From Acanthamoeba castellanii str. Neff (lineage: Eukaryota; Discosea; Longamoebia; Acanthamoebidae), in the NCBI RefSeq assembly GCF_000313135.1, contig NW_004457654.1:504210-568209 (forward strand): 64,000 bases of DNA, in the 5' to 3' direction. The translations under genes were made by a program, and so were the position numbers. The notes beneath the pieces were generated by a model. It was not told the origin of the DNA. It did not search any database and saw only the letters and a program-made list of their open reading frames with translations. This document shows, one piece after another, positions 1 through 10,800 of the stretch (within the stretch, counting starts at the first letter, position 1; every line of letters begins with the position of its first letter).

Positions 1-1
1 C

Positions 2-457
2 GGCATCGGGCCGCTGTATCAGCTGCCGTTTGCCGAGCAGGTCAGGCGCGAGGCCGACTTGCTCACCGGCGCCGTAGGGCTCATCGTCGAACCCCTCCAA
101 GCCGAGGAGATCATTTTCCACAAGCGCGCTGGTACGTGGAAGTGCCTCACATGCTGCCACAGCGACACCACATGAGCTAACATTTTCAAAACACTTCTTG
201 TGTTTCGCAGACCTGGTGTTCATTGGGCGCGAGCTGCTGCGAGATCCGTTCTGGGTGCTTCACGCAGCCAAGGAGCTCAAACACGACATCCACTGGCCTG
301 TGCAGTGCGTCCTCCAGTCTCTCGTCAAATTAAACAGCTCTGGTTGTGTGGTGTGCCATAGATTCATGTGTCGTGTCTTGTCTTGTCTATCAGGTACGAG
401 TGGGCAGTCAACAGGCCCGTTCCGCCGCCGGTGACCAGCGCGGCCAAGAGCTCTTAA
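2..457 (+). CDS. NADH:flavin oxidoreductase, old yellow enzyme family (YqjM-like), 3' end only
   Basis: This is the C-terminal end of a flavin-dependent ene-reductase; the gene continues off the left edge. Exons are 2-131, 211-304 and 394-457, joined in frame to a TAA at 455-457. The visible part holds the end of the TIM barrel: a segment ending [14 protein letters not shown], then [15 protein letters not shown] and WPVQYEWA. That order (glycine before the last strand, then LVF-GRELLR-P and PVQYE) is the signature of the YqjM branch of the old yellow enzyme family, where these loops hold the FMN phosphate and end the barrel. Both introns start GTACG or GTGCG and end CAG. The family reduces activated C=C bonds with NAD(P)H; the substrate here cannot be told. 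Family assignment is confident, function within the family is not. Confidence 0.85.
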
Positions 458-1197
458 ACACCAGCGCCTCATTTCATCAGTCCTGTTCTGTATATGTTCA
501 GTGCAATAATCTCCATCAATGCACATCCGCACCATTCTGTCGTTGTTCCTTTCTTCCAACAACTCGCGAGCGACCAAGGCCCAAAGGCAGGCCCAAATGG
601 GCGGCCATTCCATGGCGGGCCTCAATATGGGAATCCCCAACCCGCTACTACACATCGCCCTCAATGCAGCGACGGCGCCAGTAGGAGCAGGGCTCCGCTC
701 CATCGCCACACAGGCCCTGACGCTCATGCGTTCACCAACAGTCCCGAAGACGGCCCAGCTCGTAGTCATCAATTTCGCGGTGGCGGTGGCGAACGGCCAG
801 CGTGCAACACCACCAAACAGCTGAGCTCCAACCGTTGCCGCTGGAGGGCGCGCGCAGACCCTTGCACTCGGCTTGATTCTGCTTATGACCAAGTAATGCC
901 CTTCTCTCTTTCGCGCATCTGCTCAACTTCAGAGCTGTTGCTGAAGAAGGTTTGACCTGCTGGGAAGCAAGAGCGGAGGTGGTCGGACGATCGTGTTCTG
1001 TGAGGACGTGACATGCAATCAGCGCGATCTGCGCACCACTTCCTCACAGGCAAGGATTCAACATATCCTGCAGGCACGCAGGTGCGTCTGTTTTCCTCTC
1101 ACATTTTCTATCGATTTTTAAAGTCACTTGGCTATTGGTAGGGGCCGAGAGCCGGAGATAAAAGAAAAATAGGTAAGGAAATGGCCAACAACACAAG
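458..1197. other. Intergenic stretch, no gene assigned
   Basis: I see no convincing gene. A 101-codon plus-strand reading frame at 519-824 is open and partly hydrophobic, but it lacks a recognisable domain and competes with similarly open frames on both strands, as expected in GC-rich DNA. The stretch must hold the 3' UTR of the oxidoreductase gene and the promoter of the following gene. Confidence 0.4.
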
Positions 1198-2058
1198 ATG
1201 AGGAGGGCCACACAAGCGGCGGTCAGAGTGGACAGCCTGGTGCAGGGACTGGGCCTGTTGGTTCTGGCGGTGGGGCTTACGTGGGGCCTTTTTCTGATGC
1301 TGCAAGCCGAATCCCCTTCCCCCACAACAAGAACGGAATCGTCTGCGACGTTCGCCCCTCCGGGCAGCTTCTCCCATCGCACGATGTGCCATGTCCAAGG
1401 CGCAAAGCTGATCAACCACAACACCGACGCTCTCCAACTCCAGGTGCGACTTCGTTGTCTTGTTCTTTCTTTGCCACTCATTTTTTCTGACGTTTTGAAT
1501 TTTTTTTACATTTTAAATAATTACAATGATGATTAATATTTATTGATTTCTTATTTATGTGGAATATTTGGCACAATAATTAAATGTATCAGCAATTATA
1601 ATAATTATAATACGAATAATTTCTTCAGGTTTGGTACCGGCTACTTGTGTGCGGCCGTGCGTGTGCGCCTAACGCGCCCACCTTGCTGCGACTGCGACGC
1701 AGATGCGACGAAGAGGAGCGTGGGGTTCGTAGATGACTCGACGCCAATGATCACGGTGGCGATGGACGATGACAACAGCACGAACGTGGTCGTCGTCCAC
1801 GAGCAGCAAGCGGCGCTGGACCGCCGCGGCTGGGTGCTGTTCGTGGTGCTGTCGCTGTGCCTGTGCACGCCCGTGTGCTGCCTCCTGGGCGTCGTCTCGG
1901 TGCTCGAGGGCCTGGGCATCGCCGTTCCGTGCCGCTTCGACGACGCTCGCTGCGCCGTCCGCCAGCGGCTCGACCGCCTGCAGCGGCCAACGCCCTTCGC
2001 CGCGCAAGGGCAAGTGGCACTCATGATGAAGGACCATCATCGTCATTATCGTCATTGA
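1198..2058 (+). CDS. Small predicted membrane protein, splicing unresolved
   Basis: The first exon starts at ATG 1198 with a hydrophobic segment (GLGLLVLAVGLTWGLFLML) that could be a signal anchor, then a Ser/Thr/Pro-rich linker and a cysteine-containing stretch, ending at donor 1444 (GTGCGA). Downstream, a frame ending at 2058 encodes a second hydrophobic segment near 1834-1910 rich in Leu, Val and Cys. The strong acceptor at 1628 (TTCTTCAG) would enter a different frame that stops after 35 codons. An acceptor near 1716 or an extra intron would reach the second membrane segment in phase. The gene is probably real because the two hydrophobic segments are flanked by charged residues in one direction, but product and exact exons are open. 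No family recognised. Confidence 0.45.
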
Positions 2059-2321
2059 CAATTAGACAAACGAAAACGTTTAACGACGCGAGCTCGAGTA
2101 GAGTTGAGTTGATGATGGTTTTAATTGTTTGGTTGATGTGTTGGTTGTTGGGTTGTTTATGAACAGCTTGTGATAGATGGAGGAGGAGCTGGAAGGCTGA
2201 ACGACCGGCGGTTGATGGTTTACGTGATGCGTTCGCGCTCGGTGCGTCGTCGAGGAGACCAGAAGAAGAAGAAGAGAGGAGAGGAGAGGAAAGAGGACAG
2301 GGCCGGACGGACGGATGGTAT

Positions 2322-3404
2322 TTACACGTCGAGTAGAGGAAGGGAGTGCTGGAGGAGCCACTGGTAGAGGAGCGGGTTGTCGTAGGTGTAGGATCGCTTG
2401 ACCAGCTCGTTCTGGTCCGCCTGCTCGTCGCTGCCGCCGCGGCCGCCGTTGACCGAGAAGAACACGCCTGGCATGGAATCGGCGTTGTCCTTCTTTGTCG
2501 CCACCGTCGGGTAGGCCGTGAAAAGCACGCTCCGCGCGCCCTGCCGCCTTAACGCCTGCACCAGGCACACGCTGGCCCGCAGGCCTTCGTCATCGTCGCC
2601 GTCGCCGTTGCTGTCATCAGCGTCAGCGGCTTCTTCTTCGTCGGTGGCGCTCGCGGTCATGTCGAGGCCGTCGACGTCGTCGCAGCGACTGGAGCCGTGG
2701 AAGAGCCAGAGGGGCGTGTCCTTGAGTCGATCGACGTCGACAAAGTGGGGGTCGGCCGCGGCGCCGATCGGCACGCAGGCGGCCAGGCACCGCGGCACGC
2801 GCGCGGCGAGCGCGCACGCGGCCCAGCCGCCCATGCCCTCGCCCACGGCGTAGACCCTCCGCGCATCGACCTGGTACTGCTCGGCCACCTCCTCGACCAG
2901 GCTCGCCAGCGACTCGACGCGCCAGTACTTGAACGGCGGGCACAGCGGCGACACGACGACGAAGGGGAACGACTGCATCTGCTCCAGCGGCGACGCGAGG
3001 CCGCGGTCGGCCGATGGCGTGCGGCGGTGGGGCGAGCGCTGGGCCAGGGCCGTGGCGCGACGCAGGTGGAGGCCGGCCGTCGCCGTCCGCGGGCTGTCGG
3101 CGTCGTTCATGCTTTCGGTCTCCTCTACATCGACCATACACGATGATGATGAAGAAGATGAAAGAGGTGAGGAAGAAGAAGAAGAAGACTTTTTCTCGGA
3201 GGCATAGAGTCGGGATTCGCAGAGTCGCGGGATTCCTGAGGCGCGGAGGGTGTCGAGGTCGACGCCCTTGCGATCGGCGCCGTGGAGGAAGAGGAGCAGG
3301 GGCCAGCCGGCCGGGGGGCGGTCGGCAACCGCGCCGTAGCCCTCGGGCAGGTAGAGCAGGTAGTTGTAGCTACCGCACTCGGACTGTTTTTTGTAGTGGC
3401 CCAT
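2322..3404 (-). CDS. Alpha/beta-hydrolase-fold protein, predicted catalytically dead
   Basis: Single-exon gene of 360 codons, ATG at 3404, TAA at 2322-2324. The N-terminus has the shape of a secreted-esterase or peptidase-type hydrolase: YLPEGYG, then WPLLLFLHGAD (the oxyanion-hole HG segment) and an LD-L-R-GIPRL element typical of the feruloyl-esterase/predicted-peptidase group. The nucleophile elbow should read G-x-S-x-G; here residues 188-192 read GEGMG, so glycine stands where serine should be. The usual catalytic His region (YP-x-x-x-H near the C-terminus) reads YPTVATKKD with no His. A Ser-rich low-complexity insert (about residues 70-90) and an acidic insert (about 245-270) interrupt the fold. 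It is therefore best read as a hydrolase-fold pseudoenzyme. It converges on the small membrane protein gene and diverges from the fatty acid synthase gene. Confidence 0.75.
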   Translation of the reverse strand: MGHYKKQSECGSYNYLLYLPEGYGAVADRPPAGWPLLLFLHGADRKGVDLDTLRASGIPRLCESRLYASEKKSSSSSSSPLSSSSSSSCMVDVEETESMNDADSPRTATAGLHLRRATALAQRSPHRRTPSADRGLASPLEQMQSFPFVVVSPLCPPFKYWRVESLASLVEEVAEQYQVDARRVYAVGEGMGGWAACALAARVPRCLAACVPIGAAADPHFVDVDRLKDTPLWLFHGSSRCDDVDGLDMTASATDEEEAADADDSNGDGDDDEGLRASVCLVQALRRQGARSVLFTAYPTVATKKDNADSMPGVFFSVNGGRGGSDEQADQNELVKRSYTYDNPLLYQWLLQHSLPLLDV

Positions 3405-4815
3405 CTCTCTCTCTACTTCTCTCTACGCCGACTCTCGAACTGCTACTTCAAGAATGTCGTCCTCTTCTTCTTCTCCTTTCCTGACTCGGCCCTGAATCGC
3501 TTCCGCTTCCCGACAAGTGCGTCAATTCCTTCGGCCGCTTCTTGTTCGATTTTCTTCGCGTTGTCGACAAAGATGAAGATGTGAAGGCGAAGATGGAATC
3601 GATTAACTGCAGCGGCGGCGCGTTGGAATCGATTGGATGGACGAAGTCGGAGGTACTATATGAATTGAGTTAGATTCTCAACTCGAGAAGAAGAGGCTTC
3701 CCTTCTGCCCCCCCCCCATGAAACTGTTTAATTTCGTGGCTTAGTTGCTGTTGGACGATAATAAAGTCCGCGAGCCAATCGACAAACCGCATCAAACTTT
3801 TTGACCTTCGGCTGTTGGGCCAGCCACCTTACCCTCGGACTTACCGACCTCAATTTAAGATGGCGCACACGGTGGATAATTTAAGAAGGCGCTCACGGAC
3901 TCACGTCCAAGAATGCGTGGTATTCTCCCGCAAGTACGGAGCTGGAGAATAAAGGCCCACAGGGAGCTCAGGGGAACCTGGCGCTTCCCCGTTGTCGGCC
4001 GGTTCTCTTCAAAACGGGCTCGTTTCTTCTTTGTCTCGGTGTGCCTCGATGCGTTATGGATGGTGTTGGCGCTTGTGGCGCACTCTCCCTCTCCTCTCCT
4101 CTCTTCCTCGGCTCTACGCACCCTCCCGGGTTCCTCTCCCACTGTATCGTGGACGCACTACTATAAACGCTCTTTTGACCTCACTCAGGCGATATCGATC
4201 TTCTTCTGGTTTCTTTGCCCTTTGGCCCTTGCCTGTACGTAAGCTGTTGACCTCCTCTACTCCTCCCACTTTTTCCCATCTCCTTGGGCTCGCTCGACCA
4301 TCATTTTTTGTTTTTTTTGTTTTTTCGTGTCCGGATTTTTCCCACTGCGCTCCCGCCCTCTTCGCTTCCCTCCGCTCCCCACATGGGCTCATGGGACTGG
4401 GCCGAGGCCTTGGAAATTTCTGGACCCACCCACTCGCGGGCACTGCCGATCGACTGCGCCTCCCGCTTTGGGCGGGCGCGTGCGTGTGGTGTGCCACGTC
4501 CCGCTGGGCCTTCCCGCTCAGCCCCCCCCTCGCTTCTCCGGCGGGCCGTGTTCCTTCTCTTCTTCTTCGCCGTCTTCGTTGTTGTTCTCCGTCTCGGCGT
4601 GCAAGCCACACACCACTCTACCACACCTCTGCACTCGCTCGCTCGCTCGCTCTCACCGGCGCAAGCGTGCAAAGTCGACAGTCGCGTTCTTCATCTTCTT
4701 CATCCTTCCGTAGAGCCTTCGCTCGCTTTTCACTTCGTTCCCGCCTGACCGCACCCGTCGAAGCCAAGTCTTGCTTGACAAGTCGATCTCCGCCGATCAA
4801 ACCAAACCCGACGTC
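3405..4815. promoter_or_regulatory. Divergent upstream region of the hydrolase and fatty acid synthase genes
   Basis: This 1.4-kb gap lies between two genes transcribed away from each other. A TATAAA is at 4162-4167, about 650 bp before the synthase ATG. From about 4080 to 4750 the plus strand is strongly pyrimidine-rich, which fits a long 5' leader, possibly with an unseen 5' intron, but no start site can be fixed. A 331-codon open frame at 3992-4987 crosses this tract; it is Ser/Arg-rich low complexity and runs into the synthase's first exon in another frame, so I do not call it a gene. Confidence 0.4.
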
Positions 4816-7800
4816 ATGTCGAATCCGCAGTCCATTTTCAACTCCTCCTCCGCAGAGAGCAGACTCCATCAACAACACCCAGCCGTCGCTGCCGCCACCG
4901 CGAAGCAGCAAGAGGGACAAGAGCCACACCACCACCAGACCGCCGAAGACGAACTTCAGGAAGAGATGGAACGCACGCAGCAGTTGACCGCCGCCTCCTC
5001 TCGGCCCCGAAAGTTGTCTCTCACAAGTACGAACACTTGCACGCTCACACGGCCATTTTATGGGCCTTCGCGTTCGTTCTTTTGGCCGAGAGGGGGGAAG
5101 GGATAAGCGAGGACGAAGAAAGGGAAGGGGGACTCATACTGTACCCGGGTCTCTCTCTTCCTCCTTTTTCCTCTTTTGCAGCCGAAGATGAGAACTGGAC
5201 GGTCCTCGACAGAAAGGAGATGGTCTCCGAAGAGGCCTTCGACGACTGGAAGAAGCAGCGAACCGCCGAACGCTCTGCCGCCAAGCAGAAGCAACAGAGC
5301 CCCGAAAAAGTACGCCCACCATCCATCCCTTCCTCTTTGTCCGGAGCCTTTCTCCCCGGAGTGTTTCTTCAACTCTGCCTTGTGAAAGAAACTCTCCGCG
5401 CGACAACACTCCGAAAAATATAATATTTATAATAAATTTTTATTTTTATTTTTTCATTTGGTCATTGTAGTTCTTTTTTCGACACCTGACTTTAATGGTT
5501 GCTCTTTCCAACGATGCGATCCATCGGCCCTTAGGTTCCGGTGAAGCTGTCGTCCAAGCTGCAGGTGTGGGTGCCCATCGAGCTGATGTCGGTGGTGCAG
5601 TCCCTCTGGGCTCGCGCCCAGCCCGACGACGTGGAGCGCGAAGGCGAGACCTTCCACGCCCACGAAATCCGCATCTGGTCGCTCTTCCTCCTCGCCATCC
5701 ACCAAACCAAACCCAAGTACGCCTCCGCCCCCAAAAGTATGCAGCGCCCGGCGTGGCGCCATACTCGAGCTCACCCCAACACGCACACGACACGACACAC
5801 AGTACTGCCGGCGCGCAGGACTCGCAGTCGCTTTCCCCGGCATCGCGCGCCTACCTTCTCCGCATCGCGTTCGCCGAGTTCGTGTCCGCCTTCAACGGCA
5901 ACAACATTCACGCCGTCCTCGCCGAGCTGCACAAGTACGCAATCACGACCACGTCCACATTCATGCAGTCGTGATGCTCATTTTTGCCGCGTTTCACACA
6001 CACACACACACACCACACACAGGAACGACGAGACGCCTGCGGAGATTCACAAAATCATTCAGTGCTACACTGCGGTCCTGGCCGAGCTGAAGCAGATGGG
6101 CCACGCAAGTGACGTCGCCCAGCCGGTCATCGGCGTCACGAGCGGCCTCTTTGAGATGGCCAAGCGGCGCGCCGTCGGCCTCTTCGCGCTGTTCGGCGGC
6201 CAGGGCGTCAACTGGCTCCAGGAGCTGCGGACCAACTACCGCGTCTACGTCGACGTGCGACCGACCATCGAGCGCGCCATCGCCGCGCTTCAGAAGCAGG
6301 CCACACACCTTCTCGAGGGCGAGGAGGACACCGGCAGCGACAGTGGCGTGAAGGGCTACAACGAGCTGTTCGCCCACGGCCTCAACGTGCTCGAGTGGAT
6401 CACCGACGACGACGGCGACGCTGCGGTGGTGCCGCCGGCCACCTACCTCTCGTCGGCCCCGATCTCCTACCCGATGATCGGCCTCACGGCCCTCATCAAC
6501 TACCTCATCTGCATCAAGACCTGGAATCTCAGCCCCGCTGAGGTCGTCTCTCATTTCAAGGGCGTCACCGGTACGCATTCTCTCTGTCTCGTGTGTTGTT
6601 TCGTGCGTGTCGTGCGGTTGGCGCTGACGGTTCGGTGTGTTACAGGCCACTCGCAGGGCATTCTGACGGCGCTGGTGTTCGCGGCCTCGAAGACCGAGGA
6701 CGAGCTGGTGGAGAACATCGTAAGCTCAGTGCAGTACCTGTTCTGGATCGGCGTCCGCCTGCAGCAGGCCGTCACCTTCCCCTCCTTTATCGAGGCCCAG
6801 CGCACCGACATCCTCAAGGAGTCCAAGAAGATCCACGGCTCGCGCAACCCCACGCCCATGATGGTGGTGATCCACCTCCTGCCCCAGGTCGTCCAGAAGT
6901 ATGTCGACATCATCAACAAGAAGCTCAGCGACGAGCCCAACCGACAGCTCGAGATCGCTCTGCAGGTACTGTGTGGTGTGTGTGGTGTGTGTGTGTGTGG
7001 TGTGTGTGGTGTGTGTGTGTCGCTCACAAGGGTGGTGTTACAGAACGGCCCTCGTGCGGTGGTGGTCGTGGGCCACCCGGAGTCGCTCCACACGCTCTCG
7101 GTGCTGCTGAACGAGAAGGAGACCCGCAAGGAGGACAACGTCGACCAGTCGCGCGTGCCGCACTCCAAGCGCAAGAAGGAGTTCCGGCTGGTCTACCTGC
7201 CCGTCTCGGTCCCGTTCCACTCGCAGCTGCTCAAGGGCGCCGTGCAGTGGGTGCGCGACGACGTCAAGCGGCTGCGAGAGAAGGGCGGCCGCCTGTGGTC
7301 GATCACGGGCAAGGACCTGGCCATTCCCCTCTACTCGACGCTCGACGGCGCCGACCTCCGTAGCAGCAGCGCGGGCGCCGACGACCATCCTTTGGTCGAC
7401 GCGCTGATCGACCTCCAGTGCACCGAGCACGTCAACTGGCTCCGGGCCACCGAGAAGATCTCGCGTCGGCGCGAGGGCATCACCCACGTAATCGACTTTG
7501 GCCCGGGCAAGATGTCGGGCGCGGTGTCGTTCACGTCCAAGAACCTGGAGGGCTCCGGCGTGCAGTTCGTGATGGCCGGCGCGTTCCAACCGTTCGAGGA
7601 GGACCTGGTGGTGGCCGACAAGTCGGTCCTGTTCGACTCGCGCAGCGACGCGATCCCGTTCGCGCTCGACTGGGAGACGGAGTTCGGCCCGTCGCTGGTC
7701 CAGCGCAAGGCCGACGGCAAGATTCTTGTCGACACCAAATACACGCGCGTCATGGGCAAGCCGCCGATCATGGTGGCCGGCATGACGCCCACCACGGCCA

Positions 7801-10800
7801 GCCACCAGGTACGCTCCACACCAGCGCCGGAGCTAAAATCACGGTGTTTTTAACTCCGACTAACGTATATTCTAATCATTAGATCGTGGCCGCCACCCTG
7901 AACGCGGGCTACCACGGCGAGCTGGCCGGCGGCGGTCTGCCCACGGAGGACATCGTGCGCCAGCGGATCGACCAGGTGGTGGAGAGCATGGACGCGGGCC
8001 ACGGCATCACCCTCAACCTGCTCTACCTCAACCCGCGCCTGTGGAACCTCCAGTTTCCTCTGCTCGTCAAGCTCAGGAAGCAGGGCTATCCCATCGGTAC
8101 GCCGTGTGCGATGTCTCGTGGTGTGTGTGTGTGTTGTGGACTGTGTCTCATTGTGTGTGCGATGGCTACTATAGAGGGCGTGTGCGTTGCGGCGGGCGTG
8201 CCGTCGCTCGAGAAGTCCGCAGAGATTATTGAGTCGATGCACCGAGCCGACATCAAGCACCTCGCGTTCAAGCCCGGCTCCATCGCGGCCATCCGGCTCG
8301 TGTGCCAGATCGCCGCGGCCCACCCCGACACCAACATCCTCCTGCAGTGGACCGGCGGCCGCGCCGGCGGCCACCACTCGTTCGAGGACTTCCACGAGCC
8401 CATCCTCCAGACCTATTCGCTCATCCGCAGCCAGAAGAACATTGTGCTCATCGGCGGCAGCGGCTTCGGTGACGCCGAACACTCGTGGCCCTATCTCAAC
8501 GGTACAAGCAACTCGCCCGTCGGGTTGTCCTTGTTTTAACTCCTACTAACTTGTTCGCTTTCGTTTTTTTGTACAAAGGCTCGTGGTCGGTCAAGTTCGG
8601 CTACCAGCCCATGCCCTACGACGCGATCCTCATCGCCAGCCGCGTGATGGTGGCCAAGGAGGCCAACACGTCGCTCGAGGCCAAGCAGCTGCTGGTCAAC
8701 ACACCCGGCATCGAGAACGAGGAGGAGTGGGAGAATTCCTATCATACCTCGGCCGGCGGCATCGTCACCGTCAAGTCCGAGCTGGGCGAGCCCATCCACA
8801 AAGTCCTCACCAGGGGTACGGCCCTAGCCTTTGATTCCTGATTGGGTTTCGAGTGAGCCTTCTTGGGGCTCACACCCGATTGGTGTTCGGGGGTGCAGGT
8901 CTGGAGGTGTGGAAGGACTTCGACGACCAGTTCTTCCAGCTGCCCAAGGAGAAGATGCTCCAGAAGATCATCGAGAAGAAGCAGTACATCATCAACCGCC
9001 TCAACGCCGACTTCCAGAAGGTCTACTTCGGCAAGACCCTGGTACGCACACCCCCTTCCGTGTGTGTGGTGTGTGTGGTGTGTGTGGTGTGTGTGGTGTG
9101 TGTGGTGTGTGTGGTGTGTGTGTGTGTCGCGTTGCGTTGGCTAACATCCAAAGGACACACAGAGCGGCAAGGTGGTGGATCTGGCGGAGATGACCTACTA
9201 CGAGGTGGCGCACAGGATGGTGTCGCTCATGTACATCCAGCCCGCGCAGGGCAGGGAGGGCCGCTGGATCGACCGCGGCTTCTTCGACCGCGTGCTCGAC
9301 TTCTCGCGCCACACCGAGGAGCGGTTCATCAAGCCCACCACCACCGAGCAGCAGCAGAACGACGGCTTCAAGCCCAAGTACGTCAGCGTGCTGCCCCCGA
9401 CGGCGCTCCTCAAGCAGAAGCCCTTCGAGTGGGTCGACAAGGTGTTCAAGGCGGCCTACCCCGACGCCGCGGTCCAATTGTTGTCGACCGAGGACGTCGA
9501 CTACTTCGTTCAGCTGTGCAAGCGGCGCATGGGCAAGCCCGTCAACTTTGTGCCGGTGATCGACGACCAGCTCCAGTTCTGGTTCAAGAAGGACTCGCTG
9601 TGGCAGTCGGAGGACCTCGACGCCGTGCAGGACCGCGACGTCGGGCGGGTGGTCATCCTCCAGGGGCCGATGGCCGTCCGTTTCTGCACCAAGGTCAACG
9701 AGCCCGTGGCCGACATACTCGACGGTATTCACGACGGGTGGATCGCGCTGCTCAAGGCCGCCAAGCCCGAGGCCGCCCGGTCAATTCCCACCATCGAGTA
9801 CCTGTCGACGCCCGTGCCCGCGCGTGTGCTCAACGGCTTTGCCGCCGTCGAGCGCAGCGTGAGCGTCAAGGTCGAGTCGGTGGTGGAGAACGGCGGCGCC
9901 GCTGCTGCCGATGGTAAAGGCAAGGAGGCCGCCGCTGCCGCGACGACGACGGTGGTCAACATTCAGCTGCCGCGCGAGAAGAGCCTGCTGCCCGATAGCT
10001 CGATCTGGTACGAGTGGCTGTCGGCCGGCAAGAACTCCTGGTGGCGCGCTCTCCTCACCTCGCCCCACATCGTCCAAGGTACGCACCATATATTCCTCTA
10101 TTTATTCATGCGTAAGTCTATAGACTTATAGATATTGTTACATTACAACAATGCAGGCAAGAAATATGTGAGCAACCCGTTCTTGCGCCTGCTCGAGCCG
10201 GCTGTGGGTCAGCGCTACCAGGTGCGCGCGCAGTCGAAGCAGTGGCACGAGGACGTGGTCGAGGTCTCGCTCTTCGACCAGGGCCAGGCGGGCGGCAACG
10301 GCGGCTCGACGGCCCTGGTGGCCGCGCCCCTCAAGCACAAGCCCGTGCTCCGCATCAAGCGGGCCGACGACCAGCGCGGCTTCTCGGTCACCATCTACCA
10401 CCCGATCCCCGTCTCCTCGTCGCCCGCCTCGTCCCTGCGCTGGGAGATGATCCCCCTGACCCTGCGCTATAGGTACCTCCCACATTCCAATGGAATTTCG
10501 TTATATTTCTTTTACATCTGCAACATATAGAATTTGCGCGTATATATTGAATACTTAATTGCGTACATATCTACTAGGTACCACGCCAACCGAGCGTCGG
10601 CGCCCATCTCGCAGGTGACGGAGGGTTTCAACGATTCGGTGAAGGAATTCTACGGCAAGCTCTGGTTCTCCAACGCCGACGAGGTGTCGAAGGAGATCGC
10701 GGCCAAGGAGCCGCTCACCGCGACGTTCGCCAACGTGTTCGAGATCAAGAAGCAGGCGATCGAGTTCTTCAGCGCCGCGATCGGCCGCACGCTGGCCAAC

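Noticed and set aside
519..824. 101-codon plus-strand frame after the oxidoreductase gene
   Set aside because: Hydrophobic and open, but competing frames on both strands are equally open and no domain or splice context supports it.
3992..4987. 331-codon plus-strand open frame before the fatty acid synthase
   Set aside because: It is Ser/Arg/Pro low complexity from a pyrimidine-rich tract, matches no family and runs into the synthase's first exon in a different frame.
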